A stretch of 64,000 nucleotides of DNA, from the NCBI GenBank assembly GCA_026706025.1, contig JAPOZO010000026.1, positions 60,349-124,348 of the forward strand, read 5' to 3'. Numbering within the stretch: the first letter of the stretch is position 1; every line of letters begins with the position of its first letter. A model generated the notes under the pieces. The model did no database searches. It was not told where the DNA came from and worked only from the letters and a program-made list of their open reading frames with translations. Position numbers and translations under genes: made by a program. The DNA comes from Candidatus Poribacteria bacterium. Its GTDB lineage: Bacteria > Poribacteria > WGA-4E > WGA-3G. Shown piece after piece: positions 1 to 9,527 of this stretch.

Positions 1-1
1 T

Positions 2-1573
2 TTGGCAATGCTGAGAAATATAGCAGGCACCTGTGATGGCTACCTACGATGGAAGATGAACAACCTTATCGGACTCCACCAGCAGGGCGCCTTACTTGAG
101 GCGACAACGCATATCGACTTCGCCGTTTTTGATCAGCCACAGACGTATGACCTCATACAACGGGCACGACAGGCATTGGGGCATCGGCTCACGAACCTAC
201 TACGCTTTCTAACAGAGGTTGGACAACTCTGCGTGACGTTAGTGGGATACGGGGTACTCCTATGGATAGCCGATCCACTGCTGGTCCTCGTAGTGGCGTT
301 ACCCGCGCTACCCTCCGCTTGGCTTAAAGTTAAGACAGCCGAAAGCAGGTACAGCCACGATTACGCAGCGACACCTGTACGGCGTATGATGGATTATATG
401 CTGAGTTTATTGCTCGGTACCACCTCCGGACAGGAAGTGCGGCTCTATGGTCTTTTCAATCTGCTTTTCGGACGTTGGCGAACGAACCACGAAAAATGGA
501 AGGAAGAATCGCTTGCAAAGATCTGGACGGAAGCGAGAGCCTCCATCGGTACAACTATTGCTGAAATGATCGCGTACGCAGTCGCGATTGGTATACTCGC
601 TGCGCGTATTGTGGACGGCAATCTCACGCTTGGAGATTATGTGGTTCTTACCGGCATCGCTGCGTTCTTCCAAGGAGATCTGGAGGGATTGCTTAGAGAA
701 ATAAAAAAAATACTTGAAGATGTACCCTTGCTGCGTGATTTGCATTTCCTCTTAGAACGCGGAAAAACGGCGCGTACGCAGTCAGGCACCGAGACATTCC
801 CGCAGCCCTTACAACACGGCATAGAAGTCCAGAATCTACGCTTTCACTACCCGGGCGCGACTGACGATGTGTTACAAGACATCAACTTTCACGTGCGTCC
901 GGGAGAGATCGTTAGCATCGTGGGTGTTAACGGTGCCGGAAAATCGACACTTATCAAACTATTGCTCGGATTATACAAGCCTGATGATGGCACAATCCGC
1001 TATGACGAGAAAAATATTGCCGCGATTGCCCCAGAACAGATGGCACTTAACTGTGCAGCCGTTTTCCAAGACTTCGCGCGATTTCGTAGACCTGTGCGTG
1101 AGGAATTGGTGCCAGGTCCCCCAAACTTCAACATTGACGACGAAGCACTCCGGCGCGTCATCAATGCAGTCGGTCTTGAGGAGCGTTTTCAGACGCTTCC
1201 GCGCGGCCTGGATACATTTTTAGATCCTTCACTCGGTGAAGAAGGTGAGGGGGCAGAGTTATCTGGTGGTGAATGGCAAAAAGTTGCACTCGCGCGGGCT
1301 TTAGTTCGGAATCCTCAAATCCTTGTCCTTGACGAACCGACAGCAGCGTTGGATCCACAAGCCGAAGTCGAACTCTATCAACGTTTTGTTGAACTTGCAG
1401 CAGGACGGATGACGTTCCTGATTTCACACCGAATTGGATCGGCGCGGCTCGCAGATCGGATCTTGGTACTGGATTCGGGACGTATTGTTGAAGACGGGAC
1501 ACATGAGGCATTACTTGCCAGAGATGGACTCTACGCCAGATTTTTTCAAGCACAAGCACACTGGTATCAATAG
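2..1573 (+). CDS. ABC exporter, fused membrane and ATPase domains (5' end cut by window edge)
   Basis: ATP-driven exporter half-transporter. The visible part begins inside the membrane domain with hydrophobic helices around residues 70-105 and 185-225, followed by a complete nucleotide-binding domain: Walker A GVNGAGKST near residue 307, signature LSGGEWQK near 419, Walker B ILVLDEP near 441 and the switch His in SHR near 475. At 523 residues it is about 90 shorter than the next gene (611 aa), which has the same architecture, so the true start almost certainly lies upstream of the window; the TTG at position 2 is only the first available codon. The two genes follow one another on the same strand and both end in similar QAQ-WY tails, so they probably form a heterodimer. 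The substrate cannot be told; lipid or peptide is usual for the family. Confidence 0.93.
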   Translation: MAMLRNIAGTCDGYLRWKMNNLIGLHQQGALLEATTHIDFAVFDQPQTYDLIQRARQALGHRLTNLLRFLTEVGQLCVTLVGYGVLLWIADPLLVLVVALPALPSAWLKVKTAESRYSHDYAATPVRRMMDYMLSLLLGTTSGQEVRLYGLFNLLFGRWRTNHEKWKEESLAKIWTEARASIGTTIAEMIAYAVAIGILAARIVDGNLTLGDYVVLTGIAAFFQGDLEGLLREIKKILEDVPLLRDLHFLLERGKTARTQSGTETFPQPLQHGIEVQNLRFHYPGATDDVLQDINFHVRPGEIVSIVGVNGAGKSTLIKLLLGLYKPDDGTIRYDEKNIAAIAPEQMALNCAAVFQDFARFRRPVREELVPGPPNFNIDDEALRRVINAVGLEERFQTLPRGLDTFLDPSLGEEGEGAELSGGEWQKVALARALVRNPQILVLDEPTAALDPQAEVELYQRFVELAAGRMTFLISHRIGSARLADRILVLDSGRIVEDGTHEALLARDGLYARFFQAQAHWYQ

Positions 1574-1598
1574 GAATTGCTCAGAAGAATGGAAACTG

Positions 1599-1735
1599 TC
1601 TGTCTTGAGCGAACCCCAAGGAACAATTAATCAGGATAATTCCAAAAAACGAGTTCGGAACGAAGTGGAGAACGGCTCTACGACGGTGGATAGCAAATGC
1701 CAATCCGACCTGACCGAACCGCAAGGAACGATTAA
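1599..1735 (+). repeat. Imperfect 32-bp direct repeat between the two ABC genes
   Basis: Positions 1599-1630 and 1704-1735 match at 26 of 32 bases, with the core GAACC-CAAGGAAC-ATTAA in both. The second copy contains the AAGGA that serves as Shine-Dalgarno sequence for the ABC gene starting at 1739. The first copy is followed by no recognisable gene, which suggests a duplicated leader segment. Confidence 0.6.
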
Positions 1736-1738
1736 AAG

Positions 1739-3574
1739 ATGCAAAACGTTAATGGAAAATGGAAGACATGGGGATTGGCTGCGAAAGAAAGTATCATCGC
1801 GTACTTCCGTACTTTTGCGATTGTCTGGCGGAGCGGGGCACTCTCGCTTTCAGGGATGATGTTTTTCACACTATCCCTCGGCGTTCTGCCTGTAGGCGAG
1901 TTTTTCGTGACGGAACACTTGGTCAATGCAATCACCGCAGCCATAGGTGATACCGGCTGGTGGCGGCAAGTTGTCCCGTGGTTGCTTGGTCTGCTCGGCC
2001 TACAAATCTATAGTACGGTCGCAGACCAGTTACGAGAACCCTTACGCCTCAATGTCAGAGAAAACATCGAGATTTGGATTAGTGAGGGGATCGTTCGGAA
2101 ATCCAATACAATAGAACTCGTCGAATTCCAGACCCCAGAATTCCAAAACGCGCTGGCGCGAGCGCGCACCATGTCCGGTGATGAACTTGAAGAAATTGTC
2201 TGGTGGATTGTTGATAGCATCCAACAATTAATCAGCGTCATCGCGCTGGGTATCGTGCTGTGGAGCCTCCATCCGTTGTTAGCATTGCTTCCGATGGTGA
2301 CCGGTATAGCGTCTTGGTGGAGTGGTTCACGCTTTGCTGTTGATACTTACAGCCTTGATGTAGAACAGACCCCACAGCGGCGAGAACGAGATGCGTTAGA
2401 AGGTATTTTGACAGATCGGGGCGCAGGTAAGGAGGTGCGGTTATACCAAGCACAGGACCTCTGGATAGGACGCTGGCGAAAGTTATGGAAAGAACTTATA
2501 CAAGCGCAACAGGCAATTGAACGGCGTAAATTTTGGGCGCATCTTGCAATTGGTATCTCACGCGCCTTGTTGTATGCTGGTTCCCTTATTCTTTTATTGC
2601 TGGCGGTTTTTCGGGGCGGACTTACCGTCGGTAAGTATATCGCCGCGATCAACGCCATTGTCAACTTAGATGGCATCTGGGACAGCGTCGCCGGTTATTT
2701 TTTATTGATTGCAGACGATATGCGGCGTTTGTCAGGAGATTTGTATTCGTTTTTGGATCGCGACACTGCAGCAGTGGCTAAAGACCCTTCAACACCTCAG
2801 AAAGCACCGAATCTGACAGCCGCACAGGAACCTTCACATCTGCAAGTAGAAAATGTTTCGTTCTTCTATCCAAATGCGCAAGAACCCGTACTTCGTCACG
2901 TCAACCTAACATTGAATAAAGGGGAGCGGGTGGCACTTGTTGGCCCCAACGGTGCGGGAAAATCCACATTGGCGCGCCTGCTGCTTGGTCTCTACCGACC
3001 GCAAACGGGTTTAATTCGCGTTGGAGATATACCTTTAAACGAAGCAGAGCGTCAGCAGTGGCTAACACATTGTAGTGCAGTGTTTCAAGATTTCACGTGC
3101 TATCATCTGACTGCACGCGAGAATATTATCTTTGGTGACCTTGAACATCCCGAACGTATGGAAGTGGCATCGACTGCCGGTGGTGCAGTTTCGGTTATTG
3201 ACAGACTCAATGCGGGTTATGAAACTGTGTTAGGACCCACTTTTGGGGGACGCGATCTATCCGGCGGCGAGTGGCAACGCATTGCAACAGCAAGGGGTTT
3301 CATGCGGGAAAGCCCATGGCTCGTCGTCCTTGACGAACCGACTGCGGCACTGGACCCTTTAGCCGAACAAGCGATCTATGAACGATTTATTCAACGAAGT
3401 AGCGGACGGACATCCCTTATAATTTCGCATCGCTTGTCTTCAGTCCGCACCTGTGATCGCATCCTTGTCCTCGATAACGGTACAATTGTTGAAGATGGGG
3501 ACCATGAAACCTTATTGGCAAATGATGGACTCTATGCACAGTTCTTCAGGGCACAAGCGCAGTGGTATGTTTGA
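1739..3574 (+). CDS. ABC exporter, fused membrane and ATPase domains
   Basis: Full-length 611-residue ABC half-exporter. The membrane domain covers roughly residues 20-330, with hydrophobic helices near 35-60, 70-90, 155-190 and 270-300. The ATPase domain follows, with Walker A GPNGAGKST, signature LSGGEWQR, Walker B LVVLDEPTAALDP and the H-loop SHR. The ATG at 1739 is preceded by AAGGA at 1723. It is about as long as typical type IV-fold exporters. It shares many segments with the truncated exporter just upstream (KEVRLY and QEVRLY, QDF after the Q-loop, the C-terminal FFRAQAQWY), so the pair probably arose by duplication and works as a heterodimer. The cargo is unknown. Confidence 0.95.
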   Translation: MQNVNGKWKTWGLAAKESIIAYFRTFAIVWRSGALSLSGMMFFTLSLGVLPVGEFFVTEHLVNAITAAIGDTGWWRQVVPWLLGLLGLQIYSTVADQLREPLRLNVRENIEIWISEGIVRKSNTIELVEFQTPEFQNALARARTMSGDELEEIVWWIVDSIQQLISVIALGIVLWSLHPLLALLPMVTGIASWWSGSRFAVDTYSLDVEQTPQRRERDALEGILTDRGAGKEVRLYQAQDLWIGRWRKLWKELIQAQQAIERRKFWAHLAIGISRALLYAGSLILLLLAVFRGGLTVGKYIAAINAIVNLDGIWDSVAGYFLLIADDMRRLSGDLYSFLDRDTAAVAKDPSTPQKAPNLTAAQEPSHLQVENVSFFYPNAQEPVLRHVNLTLNKGERVALVGPNGAGKSTLARLLLGLYRPQTGLIRVGDIPLNEAERQQWLTHCSAVFQDFTCYHLTARENIIFGDLEHPERMEVASTAGGAVSVIDRLNAGYETVLGPTFGGRDLSGGEWQRIATARGFMRESPWLVVLDEPTAALDPLAEQAIYERFIQRSSGRTSLIISHRLSSVRTCDRILVLDNGTIVEDGDHETLLANDGLYAQFFRAQAQWYV

Positions 3575-3699
3575 GAACGTATCGTTTCAAATCAAACCAT
3601 CGTTGAGAGTGTTACAGACAGATATCCTAATACCAAAACACCTTGATTGTATTTATCTACGTTTCAACCTCAACACAAATTTGAATGAGGAACAGGGAA

Positions 3700-4953
3700 G
3701 TGAAAGTTTATGAGGGATTTTCAACAGGACTCTCTGTCATACTACAGGAAAAAATGCGGTCGGCGTTGACGATGTTGGGTATCATCATCGGCGTTGCCGC
3801 TGTGTTGGCAATGCTTGCTATCGGCGATGGTGCGAAGCGCATTGTCATGCAAGAGTTTGAAAAGTATGGCGGTCATTTTTTTGTCCGTCGGAATCCGTGG
3901 ATATGGCGCGGCGACCGCGTCTTTCCAAACCGCAGCGGTGAACACCTGAAATACGAAGATGTTTTGGCAATTGAAGCCGAATGTCCTACTGTTGAATCTG
4001 TGGTACCGAGTATCGCTGATGAAGTGCTCGCGCAGTCTGAAGATGGTGCTACAAAATGGACGGAGTATGATGGCGTTAATTCTTATTTTCCTATAGGGAT
4101 GCAATGGCAAATTCAGCAGGGACGTTTTTTTTCCGAAGATGAATTCAATCATCGACGAAAAGTCTGTACACTCGGTACGGAGGTTGCAACAGAACTGTTT
4201 GGAAATCAGAACCCCATCGGTAAAGAAATTAAACTTTCACTACAAGGGGGAAGACCTGACCGCTTTACCGTCTTAGGCGTTATGGCGAAACGCGGCACAA
4301 GCCTTCAATACGGATTTAGTTGGGACGACATTGTGTTCATACCTCTAACCACCGCACAAGACAGATTCAAAGGCAAACGTCATGTCAATTATATCAACAT
4401 CAGAGCAGTAGACAACGATTCCATCGAAAAAGCCGCTGAAGAAGTGAAAGCCGTTCTAAGAAAACGACATCGCAATCAAGACAACTTCTTTGATATTAGT
4501 TTCGCGACTGCAGCAGTAAAAGAACTCGATAGAATTAGCCGAATTATCAAAATCATGCTCAGCAGTATTGCTGGGTTTTCGTTGTTTGTTGGAAGCATTG
4601 GCATTATGAACATGATGCTGGTTTCAGTGAATCAGCGTACACGAGAAATTGGTATCCGTCGCGCCATTGGAGCCAAGCGACGCGATATTCTTTTACAATT
4701 TCTGATTGAAGCGGTTATGATGTGCAGTATCGGGGGCTTATTGGGTATTGGACTTGGCATAGGGATTGGATATGCCTGTTCAAACATCGCTGTCAAAATC
4801 GTTAAAGTTGTTCCGCAATGGCCAGTTGTGATCTCACCACAATGGATGGCAGTTTCTGTTAGTATTTCAGCGTGCATTGGTATTGCCTTTGGGCTTTATC
4901 CAGCGGTGAGAGCGTCCCAAATTTCGCCAATTGAGGCATTGCGAACAGAATGA
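3700..4953 (+). CDS. MacB/FtsX-type ABC transporter permease
   Basis: Membrane component of a MacB-like (type VII) ABC system. The N-terminal helix SALTMLGIIIGVAAVLAML is the family signature. It is followed by a large periplasmic MacB_PCD domain (about residues 45-270) and three C-terminal helices of the FtsX domain containing the typical NMMLVSVNQRTREIGIRRAIGA stretch (split here as NMMLVSVNQRTREIG then IRRAIGA) and the closing ISPIEALRTE. A GTG at 3700 has GAGGA about 9 bases upstream and gives 417 aa; an ATG at 3685 in the same frame lacks a visible ribosome-binding site. No dedicated MacB-type ATPase or membrane-fusion protein lies beside it; the two preceding genes are self-contained exporters. 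Its partner ATPase must be elsewhere or is missing. Confidence 0.9.
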   Translation: MKVYEGFSTGLSVILQEKMRSALTMLGIIIGVAAVLAMLAIGDGAKRIVMQEFEKYGGHFFVRRNPWIWRGDRVFPNRSGEHLKYEDVLAIEAECPTVESVVPSIADEVLAQSEDGATKWTEYDGVNSYFPIGMQWQIQQGRFFSEDEFNHRRKVCTLGTEVATELFGNQNPIGKEIKLSLQGGRPDRFTVLGVMAKRGTSLQYGFSWDDIVFIPLTTAQDRFKGKRHVNYINIRAVDNDSIEKAAEEVKAVLRKRHRNQDNFFDISFATAAVKELDRISRIIKIMLSSIAGFSLFVGSIGIMNMMLVSVNQRTREIGIRRAIGAKRRDILLQFLIEAVMMCSIGGLLGIGLGIGIGYACSNIAVKIVKVVPQWPVVISPQWMAVSVSISACIGIAFGLYPAVRASQISPIEALRTE

Positions 4954-4983
4954 TACCAAAAATTCATACCCTTTGCTATTTTT

Positions 4984-5123
4984 ATTAGGACTTACGCATC
5001 AGTGATTTATATGGCAGGAGATTTCAGTTGTTGACAGAGGTATTGTTGAAAAAACGACATCACGAGAATATACCAAGACCGATTCTATGAGGTTATGTCA
5101 AACATTATTGCGTAAGTCCTAAT
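4984..5123. mobile_element. MITE-like element, 140 bp, with perfect 15-bp terminal inverted repeats
   Basis: ATTAGGACTTACGCA at 4984-4998 is the exact reverse complement of TGCGTAAGTCCTAAT at 5109-5123. If the outer TA on each side is the target duplication, the element is TA-GGACTTACGCA...TGCGTAAGTCC-TA, as in IS630/Tc1-type non-autonomous elements. It encodes nothing. Related ends occur at 44741-44836 and 19083-19093. Confidence 0.75.
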
Positions 5124-5187
5124 TCAGTTATATCTATGAACATTTTTCTGCACTAATTTCGCAAGGCGTGTAGAATTTTTCATTCTT

Positions 5188-5228
5188 AACCCCCTAAATC
5201 CCCCTTATCAGGGGGTTTTTATTTTTTT
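5188..5228 (+). terminator. Stem-loop with T-run, terminator-like
   Basis: CCCCCT-TATC-AGGGGG (5200-5215) forms a GC stem with a 4-base loop and is followed directly by TTTTTATTTTTTT. The 16-base core recurs at 29914-29929 without a T-run, so this is a dispersed palindrome that here can also act as an intrinsic terminator. It lies about 240 bp after the permease gene and 140 bp before the sigma factor. The rest of 4954-5365 holds only the MITE-like element. Confidence 0.55.
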
Positions 5229-5365
5229 ATCCAAAAACCAAATAGCCCTGTATGTTTGAGGATATTTGCTTCTTCTACGATTTTTTTCGCGGAATTGTGT
5301 AAGTTTTTATCCACAAGTCGCGTCACTATATACCAAATAAGGCACTTTCTTTTTTGAGGCGTTTG

Positions 5366-6922
5366 ATGAGAAATAACAATGCTGAACTGATCCAACGTAT
5401 CCTTGAAGGCGATGATGCTGCTTTCGCGTGCTTGGTTAGGAAGTACCAGAAGCGGGTTCACGCGCTTGCATGGCGGAAGATTGGCGATTTCCATATCGCT
5501 GAAGATATTACGCAGGAGACGTTTCTACAAGTCTACCGGAAATTAGCGACACTGAAAGATCCGACTCAGTTTCCGGGGTGGCTTTATGTCATCGCCAATC
5601 GTTGTTGCCTCGCGTGGCTCCGAAAGAAAAGGATCCAGACAGAACAATTGGAGGAGGTAGATATAACAATGGTAGAGAGCCCTTCATATTCCAAACACGT
5701 CGCTGCAGAGCAGGCAGAAAGTGCAACGGAAACTAAACGCGAACTGGTTAAAAACTTATTGGCGAAATTGAAGGAAAGCGATCGTACCGTTCTGACGCTC
5801 TATTACTTCGGTGAAATGACGTATGCGGAGATAAGTGAGTTTTTAGGCGTATCAGTCAATACTGTCGCGACGCGTGTTCATCGTGCCCGGGAACGCTTAA
5901 AACAGTACGAACCCATGATTCGAGAAGTACTCAGCAGTTTTCAACTGTCTCCGAATTTAACAGAAAACGTCATGCGCGAAATTCCACGTATCAAACCGCT
6001 ACCACCTACCGGTGGAAAACCACCAGTTATCACGTGGGCACTTGCAACTTCAACTGTTATTTTCGTTGTGATGATGCTCGGCATCAGTAACCAATACTTC
6101 ACGCGTTTCCAGCAGCCTTACAACTTTGATGCTACATCCGAAATGACAGTCGAGATTATTGACACACCTGTTGTCCGTGATCTGCCATCAAAGCCGGATG
6201 TCCGAAATCAGTTCGGAAATATCAACGGCACCCATAAAAGGAGGGGTACAGACATGAAACTTAATGATACTCTTGAATCACACTTTAATGCGATTGGCGG
6301 CCTCGCGAGGCTCTCAGAAATTCGGAATGTCCGACGCTCCGGTGACGCCCAACTCACACAATGGAATGGACAACCTGTGAACGAATCGGGTCGCGTTGAA
6401 ATAGTAGCAGTCGTTGGAAAAAAATCGTACAACCAACAAGACTTCGGTGAACTTTTCAGAGAAACCAGCGTCTGGAATGGTGTAGGGGGTTGGCAATCCG
6501 TTATGGGAAACAGTCCAACAATCCTTCCAGAAACAGAGTATGGACGTGCCAGAAGCACAACCTATATGGATCCATTGCAGGCAATCTACGAAGAATTTGG
6601 GAACAGTGTATTTCAACAAATTGACGATGAACTGTTCCGAGGTAAGGAATGCTTGGTGATTCGAGTTATTGACACGGAAGATATATTCTATATCGATAAA
6701 GCTTCTAACCTACTCATCGGAGCGAAAACCACCTATACAGGTCTAAACGCGAAAAATGCTATCGCGGTCCTTCACTACGACGATTATACGGATTATGAAG
6801 GCGTAATGTTGCCCAATTCCTATGAAATCTTCATTGGAGACGGCGCGCTAACGGTCAATTACACCATTACAAAAACAGAGATTGACAGCGCATTAGACGA
6901 GACTATTTTTGAGAAACCGTAA
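5366..6922 (+). CDS. ECF sigma factor with C-terminal membrane anchor and LolA-like domain
   Basis: Extracytoplasmic-function sigma-70 factor of unusual length (518 aa; about 180-200 is usual). Region 2 lies near residues 5-80 (AFACLVRKYQKRVHALAW, then DITQETFLQVYRKL and PGWLYVIANRCCLAWLRKK), and region 4 near 130-185 (LTLYYFGEMTYAEISEFLG, then TVATRVHRARERLK). A single hydrophobic helix (about 220-242) follows, then about 270 residues resembling LolA/MucB-type lipoprotein-sorting domains (DYTDYEGVMLPNSYEI, ending IDSALDETIFEKP). The ATG at 5366 follows GAGG at 5356 with ideal spacing; a TTG 12 bases upstream is less likely. The predicted topology puts the sigma part in the cytoplasm and the C-terminal part in the periplasm, so it may sense envelope state or carry its own anti-sigma function. 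The TonB-dependent receptor gene follows on the same strand. Confidence 0.88.
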   Translation: MRNNNAELIQRILEGDDAAFACLVRKYQKRVHALAWRKIGDFHIAEDITQETFLQVYRKLATLKDPTQFPGWLYVIANRCCLAWLRKKRIQTEQLEEVDITMVESPSYSKHVAAEQAESATETKRELVKNLLAKLKESDRTVLTLYYFGEMTYAEISEFLGVSVNTVATRVHRARERLKQYEPMIREVLSSFQLSPNLTENVMREIPRIKPLPPTGGKPPVITWALATSTVIFVVMMLGISNQYFTRFQQPYNFDATSEMTVEIIDTPVVRDLPSKPDVRNQFGNINGTHKRRGTDMKLNDTLESHFNAIGGLARLSEIRNVRRSGDAQLTQWNGQPVNESGRVEIVAVVGKKSYNQQDFGELFRETSVWNGVGGWQSVMGNSPTILPETEYGRARSTTYMDPLQAIYEEFGNSVFQQIDDELFRGKECLVIRVIDTEDIFYIDKASNLLIGAKTTYTGLNAKNAIAVLHYDDYTDYEGVMLPNSYEIFIGDGALTVNYTITKTEIDSALDETIFEKP

Positions 6923-7064
6923 GGTTTCAGTGTGATCCGCAAACGCTTGCGCGACTGCATAGGCGATAAGCATGTTATTCAGCATGCCGAGAGTGACGTT
7001 TTTCAAGTATCTCATTCTGTTTATACCACTCACAACCTATCCTAAAGGAAGTTGAAACTCATCC

Positions 7065-9446
7065 ATGAAATCTTGCTTATTCTTCGTCCTATTTATTGGC
7101 ATCATGATACCCTACTCTGTGTTTGCCGAAACGAACACTGCTCAAGAGGGTATGCCGGAAAGCATCCGACAGCCTATCTCGCCGACTACGGGTGATGTAG
7201 AAGGCACCGTCTACTCACAGGACACCGACACGCCCTTAGCTGCGGCAGAAGTGCACTTCACCGAGCTTGATGTGTCGACAAAAACCGATGCATCTGGAAA
7301 CTTTCAGTTTATTGGCATCGCACCCGGCACCTATGTCCTGTCAATTATGCATCCAACGTCCAAAACCCCAGCCACTGTGAAAATAGAGGTAACCGCGGGT
7401 GAGACCAAGCAGGTGAAAATATACGTTGGAACAACTGTCCAACTTGAAACAGTCCTTGTGAAAGGGCAAAGCCTTCCGCCAACGATTAGCCGTAAAGTGA
7501 TGCGAGGCAGCGAACTCGTCCAGATTCCCAGTGCTGGAAGTGATGCACTTAGAGCGATCATGACACTGCCGGGAATCGGTGTCCCCAACGATTTTCTCCG
7601 AGCACTCCATATCCGCGGAAGTGCGCCCGGCGATACGCGCATCTATGTGGATAGGACTCCGCTCAGCTATCCCTTCCACTTTGGTGGATTCTTCTCAACA
7701 ACGCATTCGGACAGTATCGAAAATATCTATGTGTACGCAGCTGGTTACGGGGCAGAATTCGGGTTAGATTCGCAATCGGTTATTGACATCAAAACGCGCG
7801 AACGTTTGAATAAACAAAGAGCAGGGGTTTTAGACCTCAACTTTATATCTCCCTACGGGTTCTTTGAAACCAAAATCGGAGATAAAGGGTACGCATCCAT
7901 CGCTGGACGTTTCACCACCCTTGACCTCCTCTTAGGATTATTCTTTGATTGGACCTTTCCGACTTGGTCGGATTATCAACTCAAATTTGCATATCAACTC
8001 ACCGAAAAACATCACCTAACCCTTAATGGTATCGGTGCGACAGATCATTTCGACTTCTCCGACACCCGGTCCTCCGCATATTTCAAGAACGGGTTTCAGG
8101 CAGAAGGGGTACACCTACGCTCACATCTCACTGATAGACTCACGTCCCATCTCTCTCTTACCCATTCCTATAATTTCCTGAATATCAATCTCGGTGGTGA
8201 TCCAAGTCAAGACGAAGCATCGGCAAATGAAAAATTCATCTACTCATCAGTCCAAGTCAACGTCCCAACGTATACCCTTCGCGAAGACCTTTCCTACGAA
8301 CTTACACCGAAACTCCGACTTGAGCAAGGATTTCTTTTCGCCTTCAGCCCTGCAGAAAGTACCACACATACCTTTCTCCCAGAGATCATCAGTTTCGATG
8401 ATGAGAAACTCGTTTGGGAAGAGAAATTCGACACATTTCATTACAGTTTTCAGCAGGCAGAAGGATACCTACAGACCCGCTATGATCCGTTAGCCTTTTT
8501 GTCCATTGCACTCGGTGTGCGGCTCGATTACCTCAATTTGACAGAAAAACTCTCCATTCAACCGCGTGGCAGCCTTAGCTTAACACTCCCTACTACCTCT
8601 ACCCTCCGATTCGCCTACGGTAGATATGAACAGAGCCCCTTCGCGTATCAAGTCCTCAAAACGAACGGAAACAGAGACCTGAAATCGAGTATCACCGAAC
8701 ATTATGTTGTCGAATTAGAGCATGAACTCTCTCCACAAACACAACTCAAATTCGCGCTTTATTACAAAGACATGGAAAAATTAGTCACCCGATCTGTCAA
8801 TGTCGATGCACTTTTTGACAATACCAACACAGTTCTCACAACACCCTATCGCAATCAAGGAACAGGTTTTGTAAACGGGGCAGAGATTTTCCTACGGCAC
8901 CGTGTGAGCGAAAAGTTTTTCGGCTGGTTCTCCTACGCATACACCCATGCAGAACGGCGTGAGACCCTCAACGCCTCCTACAAACCCTTTCTTTTCGACA
9001 ATACACACATTGCCAGTCTCGTTGCTAACTACAGTCCAACACCCAAAATCAGCATTGGCGCAAAGTGGCAATATGTCAGTGGAACCGCTGCAGTTCCGCT
9101 AAGCACACTCCTGATGATCCAAGACCCAGTCACGCTCGGTATGCATCCCCTCCTCTCCGATGTCACAGGTGCACTTGCGCCCGCTGCATTTCAGGCGTAT
9201 CACCGCTTAGATCTGCGTTTGAGTCGTCAAAGAACGCAATGGGGTATCCCTGTAACAGAATTCATCGAAGTCTGGAACGTCTATAACAGCCAAAATAAGA
9301 TAAATTTCAGTTTCCCTGATAATCTCGTCACAGAATTTAAAAAGACAGACTCCGAAGAGTTTCCGTTAGATTTAGAAACCTCGGAGTATAAGAGTCCTGT
9401 GCGATTCCCATTTAATTTCACTTTCGGTGCTACATACAAATTTTGA
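7065..9446 (+). CDS. TonB-dependent receptor with N-terminal carboxypeptidase-regulatory-like domain
   Basis: Outer-membrane gated channel of 793 aa. A signal peptide (residues 1-21, cleavage after VFA) is followed by a CarboxypepD_reg-like beta-sandwich (about 48-120, GDVEGTVYSQDTDTPLAAAEV), a plug domain (about 135-235, with DALRAIMTLPGI and LHIRGSAPGDTRIYVD) and a long transmembrane barrel ending in the aromatic C-terminus TFGATYKF typical of outer-membrane proteins. AAAGGAAG lies about 14 bases before the ATG. It follows the sigma-factor fusion by 142 bp, recalling FecI/FecA-type pairs, although no FecR-like gene is present. The substrate cannot be told from the sequence; uptake of a metal chelate or oligosaccharide is usual. 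Confidence 0.92.
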   Translation: MKSCLFFVLFIGIMIPYSVFAETNTAQEGMPESIRQPISPTTGDVEGTVYSQDTDTPLAAAEVHFTELDVSTKTDASGNFQFIGIAPGTYVLSIMHPTSKTPATVKIEVTAGETKQVKIYVGTTVQLETVLVKGQSLPPTISRKVMRGSELVQIPSAGSDALRAIMTLPGIGVPNDFLRALHIRGSAPGDTRIYVDRTPLSYPFHFGGFFSTTHSDSIENIYVYAAGYGAEFGLDSQSVIDIKTRERLNKQRAGVLDLNFISPYGFFETKIGDKGYASIAGRFTTLDLLLGLFFDWTFPTWSDYQLKFAYQLTEKHHLTLNGIGATDHFDFSDTRSSAYFKNGFQAEGVHLRSHLTDRLTSHLSLTHSYNFLNINLGGDPSQDEASANEKFIYSSVQVNVPTYTLREDLSYELTPKLRLEQGFLFAFSPAESTTHTFLPEIISFDDEKLVWEEKFDTFHYSFQQAEGYLQTRYDPLAFLSIALGVRLDYLNLTEKLSIQPRGSLSLTLPTTSTLRFAYGRYEQSPFAYQVLKTNGNRDLKSSITEHYVVELEHELSPQTQLKFALYYKDMEKLVTRSVNVDALFDNTNTVLTTPYRNQGTGFVNGAEIFLRHRVSEKFFGWFSYAYTHAERRETLNASYKPFLFDNTHIASLVANYSPTPKISIGAKWQYVSGTAAVPLSTLLMIQDPVTLGMHPLLSDVTGALAPAAFQAYHRLDLRLSRQRTQWGIPVTEFIEVWNVYNSQNKINFSFPDNLVTEFKKTDSEEFPLDLETSEYKSPVRFPFNFTFGATYKF

Positions 9447-9527
9447 TCCAAACCCACTTACGATCCGTAAGACTTGGCATAACAAGCCAACGGCACAGTA
9501 TCCTACACGCACAATGGATACCATTCT

